The notes below the pieces were generated by a model. It did no database searches. It saw nothing but the letters and a program-made list of their open reading frames with translations, and had not been told where the DNA came from. This document shows positions 1 through 9,052 of a DNA stretch of 64,000 nucleotides, in pieces (the stretch's first letter is position 1; each line of letters opens with the position of its first letter). The DNA is from Alphaproteobacteria bacterium (GTDB taxonomy: Bacteria; Pseudomonadota; Alphaproteobacteria; Caulobacterales; Hyphomonadaceae): assembly GCA_018830285.1 (NCBI GenBank), contig JAHJSB010000010.1:62001-126000 (forward strand), written 5' to 3'. Made by a program: the position numbers and the translations under genes.

Positions 1-169
1 ATCTTGGCAAGGCTTAATACCATATAGATCGAAGTAATGGCACACAATACTCAAGACCGGATGTAAACAAGAATGTGGCGTGCGCATGCACTTCTAAGCA
101 ATTCGTCGCGGTTGCAGCAGGAGTGCAGGCGGCGTAAAGACTTTGTGACCCTTGCCACAGGAGATTCTC

Positions 170-1477
170 ATGGCTGATACGGCGGCTCCGGCGCAGGCCA
201 GAAATAGCGGATTTTTTACAACGCCGCTCGCGGATGCGGATCCGGAATTGTTCGCGGCGATCGCGGATGAACGCACGCGCCAGCAGCACCAGATCGAGCT
301 TATCGCGTCGGAAAACATCGTCTCGAAAGCGGTGCTTGAAGCGCAAGGGTCGATCCTGACGAACAAGTATGCCGAAGGCTATCCCGGCAAACGCTATTAT
401 GGCGGCTGCGAATTCGTGGATGTCGCCGAAAATCTCGCGATTGAGCGTGCGAAGGCGCTGTTCAGCTGCGGCTATGCCAACGTCCAGCCAAACTCAGGCA
501 GTCAGGCGAACCAGGGCGTCTTCCAGGCAATGATAAAGCCGGGCGACACGATCCTCGGCATGAGCCTCGATGCAGGTGGCCACCTGACGCATGGTGCCAA
601 GCCGAACCAGTCGGGCAAATGGTTCAATGCCGTCCAGTACGGTGTCAGCCGTGACGATGATCAGATCGACTTCGTCGAGGTCGAGCGTCTGGCGAAAGTC
701 CATCGTCCGCAAATGATCATCGCAGGTGGGTCTGCCTACCCGCGTCAGATCGATTTCAGGAAATTCCGCGAGATAGCAGACGAAGTCGGCGCGCTCTTCC
801 TTGTCGACATGGCGCACTTTGCCGGTCTCGTGGCAGGCGGCGTTCACCCGAACCCTCTGGAGCACTGCCACATCGCGACGACGACGACGCACAAGACCCT
901 TCGCGGACCGCGTGGCGGCATGATCCTCACAAATGACGAGGCCATGGCGAAGAAGATCAATTCGGCAATCTTCCCAGGGATACAGGGCGGCCCGCTTATG
1001 CACGTCATCGCAGCCAAGGCCGTCGCATTCGGTGAAGCTCTGAGGCCGGAATTCAAAGCCTACGCCGCACAGGTTGTCGCGAATGCGCAGGCGATGGCAG
1101 CCGCCTGCAAGTCGGGCGGATTGGACGTTGTCTCCGGCGGCACAGACACGCATCTCGCACTGATCGACCTGCGTCCGAAGAAGGTCACCGGTCGCGATGC
1201 CGAACACGCGCTCGAGCGGGCATTCATCACCTGCAACAAGAATGGCGTGCCATTCGACCCCGAAAAACCGACCATCACCAGCGGCATACGCGTTGGCTCG
1301 CCTGCTGGCACGACCCGCGGTTTTGGCGAGGAAGAGTTCACGCAGATCGGCGACTGGATCGGCGAAGTCGTCGGCGCGGTCGCAGCGGGTGAAAGCACAA
1401 TAGTCGAAGACAAGGTCCGCGCCGAGGTAAAGGCCCTGACAGCGCGATTCCCGATCTACAACGGCTTGGGAGCTTGA
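170..1477 (+). CDS. glyA: Serine hydroxymethyltransferase
   Basis: PLP enzyme that interconverts serine and glycine and charges tetrahydrofolate with a one-carbon unit in the cytosol. The 435-residue product has the family's usual length and carries the PLP-lysine motif [14 protein letters not shown], the early [10 protein letters not shown] motif and the [15 protein letters not shown] segment. I start at the ATG at 170 because ACAGGAG lies just upstream; the frame stays open from a TTG at 152. It is the first gene of a run with nrdR and the riboflavin genes, a common alphaproteobacterial order. The 169 bases upstream show no gene or clear riboswitch. Confidence 0.97.
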   Translation: MADTAAPAQARNSGFFTTPLADADPELFAAIADERTRQQHQIELIASENIVSKAVLEAQGSILTNKYAEGYPGKRYYGGCEFVDVAENLAIERAKALFSCGYANVQPNSGSQANQGVFQAMIKPGDTILGMSLDAGGHLTHGAKPNQSGKWFNAVQYGVSRDDDQIDFVEVERLAKVHRPQMIIAGGSAYPRQIDFRKFREIADEVGALFLVDMAHFAGLVAGGVHPNPLEHCHIATTTTHKTLRGPRGGMILTNDEAMAKKINSAIFPGIQGGPLMHVIAAKAVAFGEALRPEFKAYAAQVVANAQAMAAACKSGGLDVVSGGTDTHLALIDLRPKKVTGRDAEHALERAFITCNKNGVPFDPEKPTITSGIRVGSPAGTTRGFGEEEFTQIGDWIGEVVGAVAAGESTIVEDKVRAEVKALTARFPIYNGLGA

Positions 1478-1483
1478 TGCGTT

Positions 1484-1954
1484 TTGCGCTGTCCGTTCTG
1501 TGGTTCTGAAAATACAGCCGTAAAGGACAGCCGATCGGCTGAGGACGACACTGCCGTGCGTCGCCGCCGCGTATGCGAAAGCTGCGGTGCGCGCTTCACG
1601 ACGTTCGAGCGGGTCCAGCTGCGAGAGATCGTCGTGATCAAGCGCGATGGCAAACGGTCGCTTTTCGAACGTGACAAGTTGTTCCGATCGATCTCAGTTG
1701 CCGTGCGCAAGCGGCCGGTGGACCGCGACCGGATTGACCAGATGGTGTCCGGCATCGTGCGCAAGCTTGAGAGTGGCGGCGAGTCGGAAGTGCCGTCGTC
1801 CCAGCTTGGCGAACTCGTCATGGAATCGCTGAAACGCGTCGATCCGGTTGGGTATGTCCGCTACGCCAGCGTGTATCGCGACTTCAAGGATCCGAGCGAT
1901 TTCGCCCAGTTCATCGAAAAGACCGCGCTCGAAGAAGATATCGACGAGTCATGA
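1484..1954 (+). CDS. nrdR: Transcriptional repressor NrdR
   Basis: Zinc-finger/ATP-cone repressor of ribonucleotide reductase genes. At 156 residues it has the expected length. The N-terminus shows the zinc ribbon (CPFC, then CESC about 28 residues later), followed by an ATP-cone over roughly residues 47-137. The only start that keeps the first zinc-binding cysteine is the TTG at 1484, six bases after the glyA stop and in the same frame. An ATG at 1477 overlapping that stop opens another frame of only about ten codons. GGGAG at 1468-1472 could serve the TTG. The 3' end overlaps the next gene in an ATGA junction. Confidence 0.95.
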   Translation: MRCPFCGSENTAVKDSRSAEDDTAVRRRRVCESCGARFTTFERVQLREIVVIKRDGKRSLFERDKLFRSISVAVRKRPVDRDRIDQMVSGIVRKLESGGESEVPSSQLGELVMESLKRVDPVGYVRYASVYRDFKDPSDFAQFIEKTALEEDIDES

Positions 1955-2598
1955 GCGGTGTGAGGGTTACCCTCAAGATCGCGACCTCGCTTGATGCGCG
2001 CATTGCTCTTGCCGATGGCACCAGCCAGTGGATCACGACGAGCGGGTCCCGCGCCCGGGCCCATCAGATGCGCGCTGAGCATGACGCGGTCCTTGTCGGC
2101 ATCGGCACAGTGCTGGCGGACGATCCATTGCTGACCGCCCGCACGGTTCCGATGCCGAAGAAACAGCCCGTGCGCATCGTGGCTGATTCCCGCGGCCGAA
2201 CGCCGAAACATTCGCGGCTCGTCCAGTCCATTTCCAGTGGTCCGGTGGTTGTGGCCACGGCGGGCCGGCCGCAGGACATTCTCGCGGCTGGCGGTATCGA
2301 TATCTGGCGCTGCGGCAATGGTACGCGGGTCGACGTGTCAGCGCTCGTGCGCCGCGCAGAAGGCGAAGGGATCAGTTCCATCCTTCTGGAGGGAGGTGGC
2401 ACGCTGGCAGCGTCCTTCATACGGGCAGGGCTCGTTGACGAAATCGCATGGTTCCGCGCCCCGATCCTGATCGGAGGGGACGGCCTGCCGGCGCTTGGCG
2501 GCTTGGGGCTCGAGACCCTCGCCGCTGCGTCACGCTGGCGCCTTGTCGCTACGGAACGGATTGGAGATGACGTCCTCGACACTTATGTTCGAATTTAG
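1951..2598 (+). CDS. RibD-type pyrimidine reductase, reductase domain only
   Basis: NADPH-dependent reductase of the RibD C-terminal family, which reduces the ribosyl group of the riboflavin precursor 5-amino-6-ribosylamino-uracil phosphate. Its 215 residues begin directly with reductase features: [15 protein letters not shown], a [11 protein letters not shown] segment and the late [12 protein letters not shown] motif. A usual RibD is about 360 residues with an N-terminal zinc deaminase carrying HAE and PCxxxGxxxPC motifs; none of that is present here or upstream. The deaminase must therefore be encoded elsewhere (inference). It overlaps nrdR by four bases and precedes ribE, which supports a riboflavin role. 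Confidence 0.85.
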   Translation: MSGVRVTLKIATSLDARIALADGTSQWITTSGSRARAHQMRAEHDAVLVGIGTVLADDPLLTARTVPMPKKQPVRIVADSRGRTPKHSRLVQSISSGPVVVATAGRPQDILAAGGIDIWRCGNGTRVDVSALVRRAEGEGISSILLEGGGTLAASFIRAGLVDEIAWFRAPILIGGDGLPALGGLGLETLAAASRWRLVATERIGDDVLDTYVRI

Positions 2599-2627
2599 CA
2601 TAAGTCCCCCGAAGGATTATCCCAGCC

Positions 2628-3260
2628 ATGTTTACAGGACTTGTCACTGACGTCGGAACGGTCCGCAAGGCGGAGGCGCGCAACGGGCTTGTCCGGTTCG
2701 AAGTCGAGAGCGGATACCCGCTGGACTGCATCGCCATGGGCGCTTCCATCATGCATTCCGGCGTATGCCTTACGGTTGTCGACATGGGTCAGGGTGAGCG
2801 CGGGGCCTGGTTCGCAGTCGAGGCCGTTCCCGAGACCCTCTCGAAAACCGTACTGGGCGAATGGAAAGCTGGTTCGCGCGTCAATCTCGAGCAAAGCCTG
2901 AAACTGGGGGACGAACTTGGCGGGCATTTCGTGTTCGGTCATGTCGACGGCGTCGGGGAGGTCGTTTCCATCGTACCCGAAGGCCAAAGCTGGAGACTCA
3001 CCATCCGACCGCCGACGGCGATTGCACGCTATTTTGCCACCAAGGGCTCCGCCGCCATCAACGGAGTGTCGCTGACCGTGGCCGAAGCCTTGCCAAATGG
3101 TGATTTCGAACTGGCAATTATTCCCCACACTTGGGATGTCACAACACTGTCAGAGCTGGTACCCGGCGCACATGTGAACCTTGAGATCGATATGCTGGCG
3201 CGCTACGTGGCGCGCATGATTGGCGCTGATGCGCCGGAAGGACCTTCCAACTATGTCTGA
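2628..3260 (+). CDS. ribE: Riboflavin synthase alpha chain
   Basis: Dismutates two molecules of 6,7-dimethyl-8-ribityllumazine to riboflavin and the pyrimidine substrate. The 210-residue protein starts with the family signature MFTGLVTDVGTV and has two tandem lumazine-binding barrels (about residues 1-95 and 97-200), each with an MGASIMHSGVCLTV or KGSAAINGVSLTV type motif. GGAVHVDG-like HFVFGHVDGVGEV opens the second barrel. The start ATG follows a 29-base gap that carries GAAGGA. I see no FMN riboswitch in that gap. It overlaps the following gene by eight bases. Confidence 0.96.
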   Translation: MFTGLVTDVGTVRKAEARNGLVRFEVESGYPLDCIAMGASIMHSGVCLTVVDMGQGERGAWFAVEAVPETLSKTVLGEWKAGSRVNLEQSLKLGDELGGHFVFGHVDGVGEVVSIVPEGQSWRLTIRPPTAIARYFATKGSAAINGVSLTVAEALPNGDFELAIIPHTWDVTTLSELVPGAHVNLEIDMLARYVARMIGADAPEGPSNYV

Positions 3261-4380
3261 TGACTTCCACGCCGCGATCTCGTCGATCGATGAAATTATT
3301 GAAGATGCCCGCAATGGCCGGATGTATATTCTGGTCGACGCTGAGGATCGCGAAAATGAGGGTGACCTCATCATCCCGGCGACTTTCGCGACGCCTGAAC
3401 AGGTCAACTTCATGGCCCGCCATGGCCGCGGCCTGATTTGCCTCGCCATGACGCAGGAGCGCTCCCACACGCTGCATCTCGACATGATGACGCGAAACAA
3501 TCGTGAAAGCATGCAGACGGCCTTTACCGTGTCGATCGAGGCGAAAGAGGGCGTGACGACCGGCATATCCGCACACGACCGCGCGCATACCATCGCGGTC
3601 GCCATCGACCCCACTGCCGACCATGATGACATCGTCTCGCCCGGCCATGTCTTTCCGCTGGTCGCCAAGGATGGCGGCACACTGGTCCGCGCCGGCCATA
3701 CCGAAGCGGCCGTCGACATTTCGCGCATGGCTGGGCTCTACCCTGCTGGCGTCATCTGCGAAATCATGAACGAAGACGGCTCGATGGCCCGGCTGCCAGA
3801 CCTCGTCTCCTTCGCGCAGCTGCACAATCTCAAGATCGGCACGATTGCCGACCTGATCGCCTGGCGCCGTGAGAATGACCGCTTTCTCGAACGCCGTGTC
3901 GAATCGGTCCTGAACTCGACCTATGGGGGAGGCTTCAAAACAGTCTGCTTCCGCAACGCGCTCGACAATTCTGAATACATCGCCATCGTGCACGGCGAGA
4001 TCAAACCGGATTCGACGACGATCGTGCGGGTGCATCACCCCGACGTGCTCTCGGATATCCTGGGAGAGACCGGCCCGCGTCAGGGCCTGGTCGAAAAAGC
4101 CATGCGAATCATCGCCGAATCCGACGAGCCGGGCGTCATTGTCTTCGTCAATACGATGCGTCCCAATGTGCTGGCCGAGCGTCTTGGTTTGAAATCCGAC
4201 ACGCCCCGCGACCCGACGGCACCCCTGCGCGAATACGGTATCGGTGCCCAGATACTGCGTGAACTCGGTGTCCGGCGCATGACCTTCCTGTCCGATACGC
4301 AGCCGACCCGCGTTGCAGGGCTTGACGGATACGGCCTGACCATAGAGGGCTGGCGCCGCTTGAACGAGGAGACTAACTGA
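3253..4380 (+). CDS. ribB: 3,4-dihydroxy-2-butanone 4-phosphate synthase with degenerate GTP cyclohydrolase II domain (RibBA type)
   Basis: Makes the four-carbon riboflavin precursor from ribulose 5-phosphate. Residues 1-210 form an intact DHBP synthase domain with DAEDRENEGDL, RHGRGLICLAM, TGISAHDRAHT and RAGHTEAAVDISRMAG. Residues 215-375 resemble GTP cyclohydrolase II, but the zinc-binding CxDxxxxCxCG-type segment is absent, so this half is probably not catalytic (inference; such RibBA-like proteins are known in Alphaproteobacteria). I start at the ATG at 3253, overlapping the ribE stop; an in-frame ATG at 3220 would overlap 41 bases. Its stop overlaps the ribH start as TGATG. Confidence 0.9.
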   Translation: MSDDFHAAISSIDEIIEDARNGRMYILVDAEDRENEGDLIIPATFATPEQVNFMARHGRGLICLAMTQERSHTLHLDMMTRNNRESMQTAFTVSIEAKEGVTTGISAHDRAHTIAVAIDPTADHDDIVSPGHVFPLVAKDGGTLVRAGHTEAAVDISRMAGLYPAGVICEIMNEDGSMARLPDLVSFAQLHNLKIGTIADLIAWRRENDRFLERRVESVLNSTYGGGFKTVCFRNALDNSEYIAIVHGEIKPDSTTIVRVHHPDVLSDILGETGPRQGLVEKAMRIIAESDEPGVIVFVNTMRPNVLAERLGLKSDTPRDPTAPLREYGIGAQILRELGVRRMTFLSDTQPTRVAGLDGYGLTIEGWRRLNEETN

Positions 4381-4808
4381 TGGCGGACCGCGTCCTCATT
4401 GCCATTTCGAGATATTACAAACGCATCAGTGACGAGTTGGAACTGGGTGCGATGGCGGAACTGGAAGCTGCCGGCGCGAAAGTGACCGTCATGGAAGTGC
4501 CGGGCGCGTTCGAACTGCCGGGCCTGATCGCCATGGCAGCCGACAGTGGCCGCTTCGACGGCGCCGTGGCGCTCGGCTGCGTCATTCGTGGCGAGACGAC
4601 CCATTACGATTATGTTTGCGGCGAGAGCGCCCGCGGCCTGATGGACCTGATCGTCCAGCGCCGCCAGGCGGTCGGCTACGGCATCCTGACGGTCGAGAAT
4701 GAGGATCAGGCCTGGATCCGTGCTGACCGCAAGCAGAAGAACAAGGGCAAGGACGCCGCCGAGGCCTGCCTGTCCATGATCAAGTTCCGCAAGGAACTCA
4801 TTCGTTGA
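4380..4808 (+). CDS. ribH: 6,7-dimethyl-8-ribityllumazine synthase
   Basis: Condenses the pyrimidine intermediate with dihydroxybutanone phosphate to give lumazine, the substrate of RibE. The 142-residue protein shows RYYKRISDELELGA at the N-terminus, the PGAFELP motif and GCVIRGETTHYDYVC with its catalytic histidine. The shorter length fits single-domain RibH proteins of this class. It is translationally coupled to ribB (TGATG) and to nusB (the nusB TTG overlaps its TGA). Confidence 0.96.
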   Translation: MADRVLIAISRYYKRISDELELGAMAELEAAGAKVTVMEVPGAFELPGLIAMAADSGRFDGAVALGCVIRGETTHYDYVCGESARGLMDLIVQRRQAVGYGILTVENEDQAWIRADRKQKNKGKDAAEACLSMIKFRKELIR

Positions 4809-5284
4809 GCCAGCAGAAAATCCCGTTCGAAGTCATCCGCGCCCGGCGCGCCGGTGCCCGGCTGGCCGCCGTTCAAGCGCTCTATGAAATGGAGCAGACC
4901 AGCAAGTCGGCCAAAGCGACCATTCGCGGCTTCATGGATGACCGTCTCGGCATCGGCCCGGACGAGCAACCGATCGAGGAAGCCGACCCGGACCTGTTCA
5001 AGGCCATCCTCAACGCCGTCGTCGAACACCAGGCCGCCATCGACACCGCCATCCTGTCGCGCCTGTCCGACGGCTGGAAGTTGACCCGCCTCGACGCCAC
5101 GTCGCGGGCCATCCTGCGCGCCGGCGCAGCTGAATTCATCGTCCATCAGGAACTGTCAGAGGCGGTCATCCTCGACGAATATGTCTCGCTCGCGCATGAC
5201 TTTTTCGACGAGACCGAAGCCAAGTTCGTCAACGCCGTGCTGCAGAATGTCGGCCGCGACCTGCGGACAGGCTCCGCCGCCTAG
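4805..5284 (+). CDS. nusB: Transcription antitermination factor NusB
   Basis: RNA-binding partner of NusE in antitermination of rRNA transcription. The 159-residue helical protein has the conserved ARLAAVQALYEME start of the NusB fold and LDATSRAILRAGAAEF followed by ILDEYVSLAHDFFD near the end. A TTG overlapping the ribH stop is the start; the next ATG (residue 29) would remove helix 1. Its last four bases, CTAG, also hold the stop of the convergent epoxide hydrolase gene. Confidence 0.93.
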   Translation: MSQQKIPFEVIRARRAGARLAAVQALYEMEQTSKSAKATIRGFMDDRLGIGPDEQPIEEADPDLFKAILNAVVEHQAAIDTAILSRLSDGWKLTRLDATSRAILRAGAAEFIVHQELSEAVILDEYVSLAHDFFDETEAKFVNAVLQNVGRDLRTGSAA

Positions 5285-6450
5285 CCGGCCTCGCGGGCCC
5301 AGGCGCGCACATCTTCGACAAACAGGTCCGGCTTTTCCATTGCAGCGAAATGCCCGCCGCTGTCCATCTCGCTCCAGTGCGTAATGTTATAAGCCCGCTC
5401 GCACCAGCTCCGCGGCGGGGCCGGGTAAACTGCCTCGCCCGGAAAGTTCGCAAAGCCTGTCGGCGTCTCGCACCGCTTGCCTTCCGGCAGGCTGGCGACG
5501 CCTTCCTGGAACAATGCATTATAGTACCAGATGCTGGTCGCAATGGCGTCGTTGACGAGATAGATCATCACATTCGTCAGCAGCTGGTCTTTCGAATAGA
5601 CGCTGAACAGGTCACCATCCTCGAGGTCCGACCAGCCATGGAATTTCTCAATGATCCAGGCCGCTGTGCCCATGGGCGAGTCCATCAGGGCCATGGCCAG
5701 CGTCTGCGGCTTCGTCGCGTGCTCCATGAAATAGGCGCCCTCGCGCTGCATCGCGGCCTGCGACGTGCCGAGCCAGTCGGTCTCCGCCTGTGTTTCGGGT
5801 ACGGGCGGATTGGGCCGGAAGCCGATCATGTTGAGGTGAATGGCCTTGCACCCGCCCTTGCCGTCGATCGTGCCATGCTCATAGCCAAGCCAAGAGGTGA
5901 CAAGCCCGCCCCAGTCGCCGCCCTGCGCCAGATAGGTCTCGTAGCCCAGCACATCCTGCATCAGCGTGTTCCACAGATTCGCCGTCGCCCGCTGCCCCAT
6001 CGGGGAAGCCGGCTTCTCGGAAAAGCCATAGCCGGGCAGGGACGGGATGATCAGGTCGAACGCATCCTCGGCCTTGCCGCCATGCTTTGACGGGTAAGCG
6101 AGCGGGCCGATTGCCTCCCAGAATTCGAAGACCGACCCCGGCCAGCCATGCGTCAGCAGGAGAGGGCGGCTGCCGCCCGCTTCGCCAACGACATGCACGA
6201 AGTGGATGTCCATCCCGTCCACGTCCGCCTTGTAGCTCGGATAGCGGTTGAGATCGGTCTCTGCCTCGCGCCAGTCATAGCCGGTGAGCCAGTAGCGCTG
6301 CAGCTCCTTCATCACCGGTGTCGACATGCCATAGGCAAAGCCCTGCTCATTGGCGGGGGCCGGAAACCATTTGTAATTTTCGACGCGCTCGCGGATCGCC
6401 TGGATCGTCTTGTCGGGGATATCGATTCGAAACGGTTTTGCCTTGCTCAT
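5281..6450 (-). CDS. Epoxide hydrolase, microsomal-type (EHN domain, alpha/beta hydrolase)
   Basis: Opens epoxides to diols through a covalent ester on an aspartate. Residues 1-110 form the EHN cap region (FRIDIPDKTIQAIRERV). The alpha/beta hydrolase core has the oxyanion motif HGWPGS, the nucleophile motif GGDWGG and a C-terminal catalytic histidine in SGGHFAAMEKPD. At 389 residues it matches bacterial microsomal-type epoxide hydrolases. The start ATG at 6450 is preceded on its strand by GAGGA. It stands alone and runs convergent with nusB, sharing CTAG at 5281-5284. The physiological substrate cannot be read from the sequence. Confidence 0.88.
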   Translation of the reverse strand: MSKAKPFRIDIPDKTIQAIRERVENYKWFPAPANEQGFAYGMSTPVMKELQRYWLTGYDWREAETDLNRYPSYKADVDGMDIHFVHVVGEAGGSRPLLLTHGWPGSVFEFWEAIGPLAYPSKHGGKAEDAFDLIIPSLPGYGFSEKPASPMGQRATANLWNTLMQDVLGYETYLAQGGDWGGLVTSWLGYEHGTIDGKGGCKAIHLNMIGFRPNPPVPETQAETDWLGTSQAAMQREGAYFMEHATKPQTLAMALMDSPMGTAAWIIEKFHGWSDLEDGDLFSVYSKDQLLTNVMIYLVNDAIATSIWYYNALFQEGVASLPEGKRCETPTGFANFPGEAVYPAPPRSWCERAYNITHWSEMDSGGHFAAMEKPDLFVEDVRAWAREAG

Positions 6451-6518
6451 GCGCGTGTCCTCCTGCGCGTCACCATAGGCGCAATGGCGAGGTCAGGCGA
6501 GCCGGACGCAAGGGCAGG

Positions 6519-6860
6519 TCAGACCGAGAAACTCGTCCCGCAGCCGCAAGCAGCTGTTGCATTCGGATTGTTGATCTTGAACGCGGCACCGATCAGTTCG
6601 GTCGAAAAGTCGATCTCTGAGCCGCGCAGGAATTCGAGGCTCATCTCGTCAATCAGCACGTGGGCGCCGTCCCGCGCAACGACCAGGTCGTCTGCGTTTG
6701 CGGCATTGGCAAAGTCGAATTTGTAGGAAAAGCCGGAACATCCTCCCCCCTCGACAGAGACGCGCAGGAAATCGACGCCGTCCTGTTTTGCCAGAATCGC
6801 ATTAATCCGCTTGGCAGCGGAGGCGGACAGGGTCACATCAGGAACTGTTACGGTGCTCAT
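6519..6860 (-). CDS. erpA: Iron-sulfur cluster insertion protein ErpA/IscA family
   Basis: A-type carrier that delivers Fe-S clusters to apoproteins. The 113-residue product has the family cysteines in EGGGCSGFSYKF and the C-terminal CGCGTSF pair. I start at the ATG at 6860 (MSTVTVPDVTLS); a longer frame to 7004 would read back through the start of the divergent dgt gene and adds no domain. It is divergent from dgt, with 27 bases between the two starts, so the promoters must overlap. Confidence 0.93.
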   Translation of the reverse strand: MSTVTVPDVTLSASAAKRINAILAKQDGVDFLRVSVEGGGCSGFSYKFDFANAANADDLVVARDGAHVLIDEMSLEFLRGSEIDFSTELIGAAFKINNPNATAACGCGTSFSV

Positions 6861-6887
6861 GCGAACAAGATAGGGACTAATTGGTCG

Positions 6888-8060
6888 ATGGAAAAGAGAG
6901 CCGTGTTTGCGACCCGCTTCGAAGACAGCCGGGGACGCTATTTTGACGAGGCGCCATCTGCCACCCGCACGCCATTCCAGCGCGACCGCGACAGGATTGT
7001 CCATTCAACAGCGTTTCGCCGTCTGAAGCAGAAAACACAGGTATTCGTAGCCCATGAGGGCGACCATTACCGCACCCGCCTGACGCATTCCCTGGAAGTC
7101 GCCCAAATTGCCCGCAGCGTCGCCCGGACCCTTGGCCTCGATGAAGACCTCGCCGAAGCCATGGCGCTGGCGCATGATCTCGGCCATCCGCCTTTCGGGC
7201 ACGCCGGGGAAGACCAGCTCGACGAATGCATGAGGGCCTATGACGGCTTCGACCACAATGCCCAGACCCTGCGCATCGTGACCAAGCTGGAAGTGCGCTA
7301 TCCGGGCTTCGAAGGCCTGAACCTGAGCTGGGAAATGCTGGAAGGGCTGGTTAAGCACAATGGCCCTGTGACAGGTCCGGACACACCGATCAGCAGCCTT
7401 CCCGCCGCTTTCCGCGACTTTCATCACCTGGCTGACCTGGAACCTGACCAGTTTGCCGGCCCTGAAGCGCAGGTCGCCGCCCTGTCGGACGACATCGCTT
7501 ACAACAACCACGATATCGACGATGGCATCGCCTCGGGCCTGTTCACGATTGACGACCTGATGGACATTCCTGTCGTCGGCGAGCAATTTCGCGGCGTCCG
7601 GATCGAATATCCCCATTTGAGTGACCGGATGGTCACTTACGAGGCCGTTCGTCGCCTCATCGGCGTCTGGATCAATGACCTTACCGACGAGACACGCCGC
7701 CGCATCAAGCTCCACAAGCCTGCCAGTGCAGCCGACGTGCGCGCCATGGACGTGCCGCTGGTCGCCTTCTCGGCCGAGCTGGAGGCCCGTCAGCGCGCGC
7801 TCAGGGCCTTCCTCTACGAACGCATGTACAAGCACTACAAGGTCAATCGCATGCGCAGCCAGGCGAAACGCCTTCTGGCCGACCTGTTCAGCATCTTTCT
7901 CGCCGAACCCGAGACCCTGCCACCGCCATGGCGCCATGATGCCGAGCAGGTGCCCGACGCGCGCCGCGCCCGTATCGTCTGCGACTATATTGCGGGCATG
8001 ACCGATACGTTCGCCATGGAAGAACATCGGCGTCTTTTCGATGCCAGTGGCATGCGCTGA
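6888..8060 (+). CDS. dgt: Deoxyguanosinetriphosphate triphosphohydrolase-like protein
   Basis: HD-domain hydrolase removing triphosphate from dNTPs. The 390-residue protein has the Dgt N-terminal RDRDRIVHSTAFRRLKQKTQV motif, metal-binding HSLEV and AHDLGHPPFGHAGE segments, and the distal DDIAYNNHDIDDG motif. The start is set at the ATG at 6888, since an upstream extension in the same frame runs over erpA. In many relatives argS lies between dgt and the SPOR gene; here argS is absent from this spot. Confidence 0.92.
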   Translation: MEKRAVFATRFEDSRGRYFDEAPSATRTPFQRDRDRIVHSTAFRRLKQKTQVFVAHEGDHYRTRLTHSLEVAQIARSVARTLGLDEDLAEAMALAHDLGHPPFGHAGEDQLDECMRAYDGFDHNAQTLRIVTKLEVRYPGFEGLNLSWEMLEGLVKHNGPVTGPDTPISSLPAAFRDFHHLADLEPDQFAGPEAQVAALSDDIAYNNHDIDDGIASGLFTIDDLMDIPVVGEQFRGVRIEYPHLSDRMVTYEAVRRLIGVWINDLTDETRRRIKLHKPASAADVRAMDVPLVAFSAELEARQRALRAFLYERMYKHYKVNRMRSQAKRLLADLFSIFLAEPETLPPPWRHDAEQVPDARRARIVCDYIAGMTDTFAMEEHRRLFDASGMR

Positions 8061-8134
8061 CGGCCCTTTTCGCGCCTTTTTGCCATCATGAGCGGCTGCC
8101 CGAGACTGTGGAAAAGCCTTGATGTTCAAGCGTC

Positions 8135-8161
8135 ATTAACGAAACGCCCCCTAATATTAAC
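8135..8161. promoter_or_regulatory. Paired ATTAAC elements upstream of the SPOR gene
   Basis: ATTAAC occurs at 8135-8140 and again at 8156-8161, exactly 21 bases (two helical turns) apart, just upstream of the SPOR gene start at 8192. TTAAC is the half-site of the cell-cycle regulator CtrA in this class, but the usual spacing is TTAA-N7-TTAA, so assignment to CtrA is only a guess. Confidence 0.25.
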
Positions 8162-8191
8162 CTCAGAGAACAATACTGAAGGAAGTATTCC

Positions 8192-9052
8192 ATGGGCAGA
8201 TCGCGAAGCGAGAGGGGCAACTACGCGCCTTTTGACGATGACTACCGGGGATTCGAGATCCGCGATGATGAGACGGCCCGCGGCCCGCTGATCCTGGCGC
8301 TCGCTATCGGCGTACTGCTGGTTTTTGGCGCTGTTGTCTGGAACACTTACCGACAAGGCGTGCGTTCCAGCGGAGCGGGAATACCAAGCGTCATTGCAGA
8401 TGCGCAGCCCTACAAGCGCACGCCGGAGGATCGTGGCGGCGTTGCGGTTCCCGATACCGACAAGCGCTTTTATGACCAGATGGATGCGTCTGACCGGCCC
8501 GAATCCACGGACACAAGCATTGCCGATTTCGAAGATGCCCGCAGCACGGAATTCCTGCAGGGTGGGCCACCGATCGAGCTGCGTCCAGGCATCGAATCGG
8601 ATGCGGCAAATGAAACCGATCCTGAAAACGGCATGCCGAACATCGTCGCAGACCAGGTCCGCGCCCTTGCCAATCTCGACGAACGCCCTGCCGAATCGGA
8701 CGAAGATGTTGCGATTGCTTCGATAAACCCGGCGCCGATGCCGATGGCCGCCGGGCCCATGGTGAATTCGCAAGCCATGTCCGAGTTCGAATTCAGTGAT
8801 AACGGCGCATTCCTCGTGCAAATAGCGGCCTTTCGTTCGGAGGAAGCGGCCGAATCGGCTTGGCGCAAGGCGTCCGGGTCACGCCCTGATATCTACCGGG
8901 GCGCGTCGAAACATATCCAGCGGGCCGATCTCGGCGCCAAAGGTGTGTTTTACCGCTTGCGCGTCGGCGCCTTTGCCGAAAGATCGGAGGCGACGGCGTT
9001 CTGCACGACGCTGAAGTCCGCTGGAGAGAACTGCATTGTGGTGACTGGATAG
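8192..9052 (+). CDS. SPOR domain protein, single-pass inner-membrane
   Basis: Probable cell-division or envelope protein that binds denuded septal peptidoglycan through its C-terminal SPOR domain. Of 286 residues, the N-terminal 33 are charged and cytoplasmic, a membrane helix follows (about residues 31-50, LILALAIGVLLVFGAVVW), then an acidic linker, then the SPOR domain at about 205-286 (FLVQIAAFRSEEAA, then FYRLRVGAFAERSEA). GGAAG-like AAGGAAG precedes the ATG. It sits directly upstream of nagZ (one-base overlap), another peptidoglycan gene. Confidence 0.87.
   Translation: MGRSRSERGNYAPFDDDYRGFEIRDDETARGPLILALAIGVLLVFGAVVWNTYRQGVRSSGAGIPSVIADAQPYKRTPEDRGGVAVPDTDKRFYDQMDASDRPESTDTSIADFEDARSTEFLQGGPPIELRPGIESDAANETDPENGMPNIVADQVRALANLDERPAESDEDVAIASINPAPMPMAAGPMVNSQAMSEFEFSDNGAFLVQIAAFRSEEAAESAWRKASGSRPDIYRGASKHIQRADLGAKGVFYRLRVGAFAERSEATAFCTTLKSAGENCIVVTG

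Noticed and set aside
1-169. Start of the window as a partial gene
   Set aside because: Frames here are short and out of register with any known protein; it looks like the glyA leader.
2599-2627. Possible FMN riboswitch before ribE
   Set aside because: The gap is only 29 bases and has no room for the conserved RFN structure.
5350-6090. A 246-codon plus-strand frame opposite the epoxide hydrolase
   Set aside because: The minus-strand product has all catalytic motifs; the plus frame is a GC-rich shadow.
6660-6887. An upstream extension of dgt by 76 codons
   Set aside because: It overlaps erpA on the other strand and the Dgt family begins at the ATG at 6888.
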